From contig CAMFSS010000079.1 of the NCBI GenBank assembly GCA_945983195.1, positions 1 to 8,330 on the forward strand: a stretch of DNA of 8,330 nucleotides. Direction: 5' to 3'. This DNA is from an uncultured Prevotellaceae bacterium (GTDB taxonomy: Bacteria > Bacteroidota > Bacteroidia > Bacteroidales > Muribaculaceae). A model generated the notes under the pieces. It saw only the letters and a program-made list of their open reading frames with translations, did no database searches and was not told where the DNA came from. Shown here in pieces: positions 6,100-8,330 of this stretch. Position 1 is the stretch's first letter. Each line of letters begins with the position of its first letter. Made by a program: the position numbers and the translations under genes.

Positions 6100-6107
6100 T
6101 ACGTTTG
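6100..6107 (+). promoter_or_regulatory. -7 box (TACGTTTG) upstream of the acidic-protein gene
   Basis: An exact TAnnTTTG box followed by CAC, like the others in the window, ends 17 bases before the ATG at 6125. No convincing TTTG lies 19-21 bases upstream; the TTTG at 6084-6087 is too close. It probably starts the acidic-protein/rsmI unit. Confidence 0.55.
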
Positions 6108-6124
6108 CACCATTAAACAATAAG

Positions 6125-6889
6125 ATGATTATTATGGAGGTTGCCATAAAAGATATTATCAGCAAGACCTACGAGCTCGAAGGGCTGCTCATACTTGCCA
6201 AGAGCCGCACAGAAACCGGACTCGAGGAGCCTCTGCGCCGATTGATTGTCGCAAAGAAAAATGAGGTGGCAAATATGATTGACGCTGCCTTCGGCGAAAC
6301 GGCAGATTGCAGCATCATTGAGCCGGAACCACAGCCTCTAGAACCGCCGGCAGATGAGCCGATTGAAGAAATAGTGTCGGACGACGAGCCTGTTAATGAA
6401 CTTTTTGATGATTCTCTCGGCATGGAACCGGCTGACGAGCCGGAACCTTACACAGAGCCGGTGGCTGAACCGCTTGCGGAACCTGAGCCGGTAATAGAGC
6501 CGGGACCCATAGAGGAGCCGGTTGACGAGCCGGAACCTGACGATGCGCCACTCGACGAAGAATATGACGATGAGGAGGACGACGACGATGACGACGAGCT
6601 TCTCGACGAAGAAGAGGAGGGGCTTACACTCGATGAAGCCCTGCAACGCAGCATGAGCCGCGACCTGCGCCGTGCTTTCTCGCTCAACGACCGTTTCCGC
6701 TACCGCCGCGAGCTTTTCGGCAACAGCGATGTGGAAATGAACGACACACTCAATTTGGTGGAGACAATGCACTCATTCGGCGAGGCTGAGGAATTTTTCT
6801 ACGGCGACCTCGAATGGGACCGCGAGTCACCCGAGGTGAAAGACTTTATGACGATAATAAAGAACCACTTCCTTACGGCAAAGAGCTGA
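6125..6889 (+). CDS. Hypothetical protein with very acidic, proline-rich linker
   Basis: A 254-residue protein without signal peptide or membrane segment, so probably cytoplasmic. It has three parts. The N-terminal part (about 4-60) is helical-looking with several basic residues (KDIISKTYELEGLLILAKSR). The linker (about 66-166) is dominated by Glu, Asp and Pro, with many EP and DEPEP units and a nearly pure Asp/Glu run at 145-166. The C-terminal part (about 168-250) is ordered and mixed-charge, including FSLNDRFRYRRELFGN (185-200). I recall similar C-terminal sequences in Bacteroidales proteins of unknown function but cannot name a family. A second ATG at 6134 (MEVAIKD) is an equally good start. 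It lies 53 bases ahead of rsmI, probably in the same transcript. The linker repeats at DNA level (GACGAGCCGGAACC at 6434 and 6524). Function unknown. Confidence 0.82.
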   Translation: MIIMEVAIKDIISKTYELEGLLILAKSRTETGLEEPLRRLIVAKKNEVANMIDAAFGETADCSIIEPEPQPLEPPADEPIEEIVSDDEPVNELFDDSLGMEPADEPEPYTEPVAEPLAEPEPVIEPGPIEEPVDEPEPDDAPLDEEYDDEEDDDDDDELLDEEEEGLTLDEALQRSMSRDLRRAFSLNDRFRYRRELFGNSDVEMNDTLNLVETMHSFGEAEEFFYGDLEWDRESPEVKDFMTIIKNHFLTAKS

Positions 6890-6908
6890 GAGAGAGGTTT
6901 CTCTCAGC
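6885..6908 (+). other. Hairpin spanning the acidic-protein stop codon, possible attenuator before rsmI
   Basis: GCTGAGAGA (6885-6893) pairs perfectly with TCTCTCAGC (6900-6908), with a G-T pair extending it to leave a four-base loop. The stop TGA (6887-6889) lies inside the left arm, so terminating ribosomes would disrupt the stem. A run of seven T (6922-6928) follows 13 bases later, too distant for a standard terminator. It may tune passage into rsmI. Confidence 0.4.
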
Positions 6909-6942
6909 GGAACAAAATACGTTTTTTTCTTCAAAAGGAATT

Positions 6943-7710
6943 ATGAGCGGAAAACTCTACATAGTGCCCACGCCGGTGGGAAATCTCGATGACATGACGG
7001 TGCGTGCCATCAACACGCTGCGCGATGCCGACTGCATTCTCGCCGAAGACACCCGCACAAGCAGTGTGCTGATGAAGCACTTCGGAATCACCACCCGTAT
7101 GCAAAGCCACCACAAATTCAATGAGCACGACACCCTGCCGGCTCTAATTGAGCGGCTTGAAGGCGGCGAAACGATAGCATTGGTGAGCGATGCCGGCACT
7201 CCTGCCATTTCCGACCCCGGCTTCCTGCTTTCACGCGAATGTAGGCGCAACGGAATCGAAGTGGAATGTCTGCCTGGTGCTACCGCTTTTGTGCCTGCAA
7301 TCGTCAATTCAGGTCTGCCGTGCGACCGCTTCTGCTTCGAGGGCTTCCTGCCGCAGAAGAAGGGGCGTGCCACACGCCTTGCAGCACTTGCCGACGAACA
7401 GCGCACAATGATTTTCTATGAGTCGCCGTTGCGGCTGGTCAAGACGCTCCAGCAGCTTGCCGACGCCTTCGGGGCTGACCGCGAAGCATCGGTGTGCCGC
7501 GAAATATCGAAGGTGCACAACACCACACACCACGGCACTCTCGGCTCGCTCGTCGAGGAGTTTACGGCGACAGCTCCGCGTGGCGAAATTGTGATTGTGG
7601 TAGCCGGAAAAGCCTCTGAATCACAAGTGAAAGTCGACAAATATGCCGGCTTCAAGCACAAGTCGAGTATCGCACCGACACCCGGCGGCGATGAAACGCA
7701 AAATACCTGA
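6943..7710 (+). CDS. rsmI: 16S rRNA (cytidine(1402)-2'-O)-methyltransferase
   Basis: A 255-residue cytoplasmic enzyme that uses S-adenosylmethionine to methylate the 2'-OH of C1402 in the decoding centre of 16S rRNA. It shows the tetrapyrrole-methylase-like fold motifs of RsmI: LYIVPTPVGNLDDMTVRA (5-22), AEDTR (34-38), VSDAGTPAISDPG (81-93, SAM-binding region), LPGATAFVPAIVNSGLP (110-126), FEGFLP (132-137), FYESPLRL (158-165) and a closing GEIVIVVAG (214-222). The frame is open upstream from 6814, but the ATG at 6943 is chosen. It gives the family's usual start, is preceded by AAAAGGAA as a possible ribosome site, and avoids overlapping the acidic-protein gene. The last 33 residues after AGK look unstructured and are not part of the core fold. 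No clear terminator follows. Confidence 0.95.
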   Translation: MSGKLYIVPTPVGNLDDMTVRAINTLRDADCILAEDTRTSSVLMKHFGITTRMQSHHKFNEHDTLPALIERLEGGETIALVSDAGTPAISDPGFLLSRECRRNGIEVECLPGATAFVPAIVNSGLPCDRFCFEGFLPQKKGRATRLAALADEQRTMIFYESPLRLVKTLQQLADAFGADREASVCREISKVHNTTHHGTLGSLVEEFTATAPRGEIVIVVAGKASESQVKVDKYAGFKHKSSIAPTPGGDETQNT

Positions 7711-7790
7711 GTCCCATAGGATTATTCACACATTTCTGAACAAACAACAATCATTATTATTCATATACAATTTTAATCACAGAAAAAGTT

Positions 7791-8330
7791 ATGAAAAAAT
7801 CAATTCTTATGATTGCATGCCTTGCTATATGCGGTCTGGTGGCATGCAATGGCAGCAAAAAGGAAACGGATGAGCGCGATGCGCAAATCACCGAATTGAG
7901 CGACTCACTCCAGACTATCAATGCCGAGAAGGACAGCCTTATGTCACTCATGGCTGAAATCAGCGACGGAATGCTCCAAATCAAAGATATGGAAAACATT
8001 CTCACTTCGGGCAACCTCAACAAAGAGACAGTCGACAAGAAGCAGGAAATCAAGGACAACATGATTGCCATTCAGCAGGCACTTGAATCTCGCCGCCAGA
8101 AGCTCGCAGCTATGGAGTCGCGCCTGAAAAAATCATCGGCCTACAATGAGAGCATGAAGAAGACCATTGAAAGCCTCAAGGCTCAAATTGAATCACAGGA
8201 GAACACAATTGCCGGTTTGCAGGCTGAATTGCGCAATGCAAACATCCACAATCACCCACAAAACACTCCACACGACACCCACACCCCACTAACCACCCCA
8301 CAACCCCCCCACCACAAACAACCACACCAC
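7791..8330 (+). CDS. Coiled-coil lipoprotein, 3' end missing
   Basis: The frame opens at ATG 7791 and stays open for 180 codons to the window edge. Residues 1-18 are a lipoprotein signal (MKKSILMIACLAICGLVA) with lipobox LVAC, so C19 would be lipidated, followed by NGSKK. Residues about 26-150 are rich in Glu, Lys, Gln, Leu and Ile with heptad-like spacing, and almost certainly form a long coiled coil (for example KKTIESLKAQIESQENTIAGLQAEL). The protein is anchored to the inner or outer membrane. I recall similar coiled-coil lipoproteins of unknown function in Bacteroides. From about residue 151 the translation turns into a His/Pro/Thr/Asn string coming from the suspect A/C-only bases, so it should be trusted only to about position 8240. 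No exact TAnnTTTG box is seen in the 80 bases after rsmI. Confidence 0.8.
   Translation, partial: MKKSILMIACLAICGLVACNGSKKETDERDAQITELSDSLQTINAEKDSLMSLMAEISDGMLQIKDMENILTSGNLNKETVDKKQEIKDNMIAIQQALESRRQKLAAMESRLKKSSAYNESMKKTIESLKAQIESQENTIAGLQAELRNANIHNHPQNTPHDTHTPLTTPQPPHHKQPHH
8241..8330. other. A/C-only low-complexity window end (probable sequence artefact)
   Basis: Of these 90 bases only four are T and one is G; all others are A or C, including a run of seven C (8304-8310). The preceding gene has normal composition, so the change is abrupt. The frame remains open because the three stop codons all need T. It is best treated as a low-quality contig end, not as biology. Confidence 0.75.

Noticed and set aside
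6448..6687. Serine-rich minus-strand frame (long Ser run)
   Set aside because: It is the antisense of the GAN/GAC codons of the acidic linker, a composition artefact rather than a gene.
6338..6772. 144-codon minus-strand frame opposite the acidic protein
   Set aside because: It is an antisense shadow with Arg/Phe/Val-rich translation from the same repeats, and no start context or promoter supports it.
6814..6942. 43-residue N-terminal extension of RsmI
   Set aside because: It overlaps the acidic-protein gene and precedes the canonical RsmI start MSGKLYIVPTPVGNL; a better-placed ATG with a GGA-type ribosome site is at 6943.

Overview
The window reads as a chromosomal fragment of a Bacteroidales bacterium, plausibly Muribaculaceae-like. 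Three things point there: the protein families (a DUF4172-type Fic protein, PBP4/DacB, an FtsX-like ABC pair, short RsmI and Hpt), the lack of clear Shine-Dalgarno sequences at most starts, and repeated promoters of the Bacteroidetes type (-33 TTTG-like box, about 20 bp, -7 box TAnnTTTG). The family-level assignment is inference. Genes are densely packed and no mobile element, integrase or CRISPR array is visible.

Layout. On the minus strand at the left edge lie the first codons of adenylate kinase (adk, 1-93, cut by the window edge and carrying an in-frame stop) and, upstream of it, hypoxanthine phosphoribosyltransferase (hpt, 211-753). A divergent intergenic region (754-1041) separates hpt from a plus-strand Fic-domain protein (1042-2151). 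This region holds two outward-facing promoters and, between them, an ordered array of CTCCGCA/TGCGGAG half-sites with a 34-bp period. An ABC ATPase (2267-2911) and an FtsX/MacB-type permease (2946-4154) follow as a pair. A strong hairpin (4194-4231) then sits exactly between the permease and a minus-strand tRNA-Ser(GCU) gene (4232-4318). Two back-to-back promoters (4352-4383 minus, 4410-4441 plus) drive the tRNA and dacB (PBP4, 4549-6033). Next come a conserved-looking protein with a very acidic, proline-rich middle (6125-6889), rsmI (6943-7710), and a coiled-coil lipoprotein (7791 onward) that runs off the window.

How the genes work together. Most are housekeeping: purine salvage and nucleotide balance (hpt, adk), serine tRNA, peptidoglycan maintenance (dacB), 16S rRNA methylation (rsmI) and envelope functions (ABC pair, lipoprotein). 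The accessory-looking part is the Fic gene. It encodes an intact AMPylation motif, an N-terminal inhibitory motif and a C-terminal winged-helix-like region, and it lies directly downstream of the half-site array, which suggests self-regulation. The two ends look unreliable: the left end has a stop in a universally conserved gene, and the last 90 bases are almost purely A and C. Both fit low-quality contig ends.
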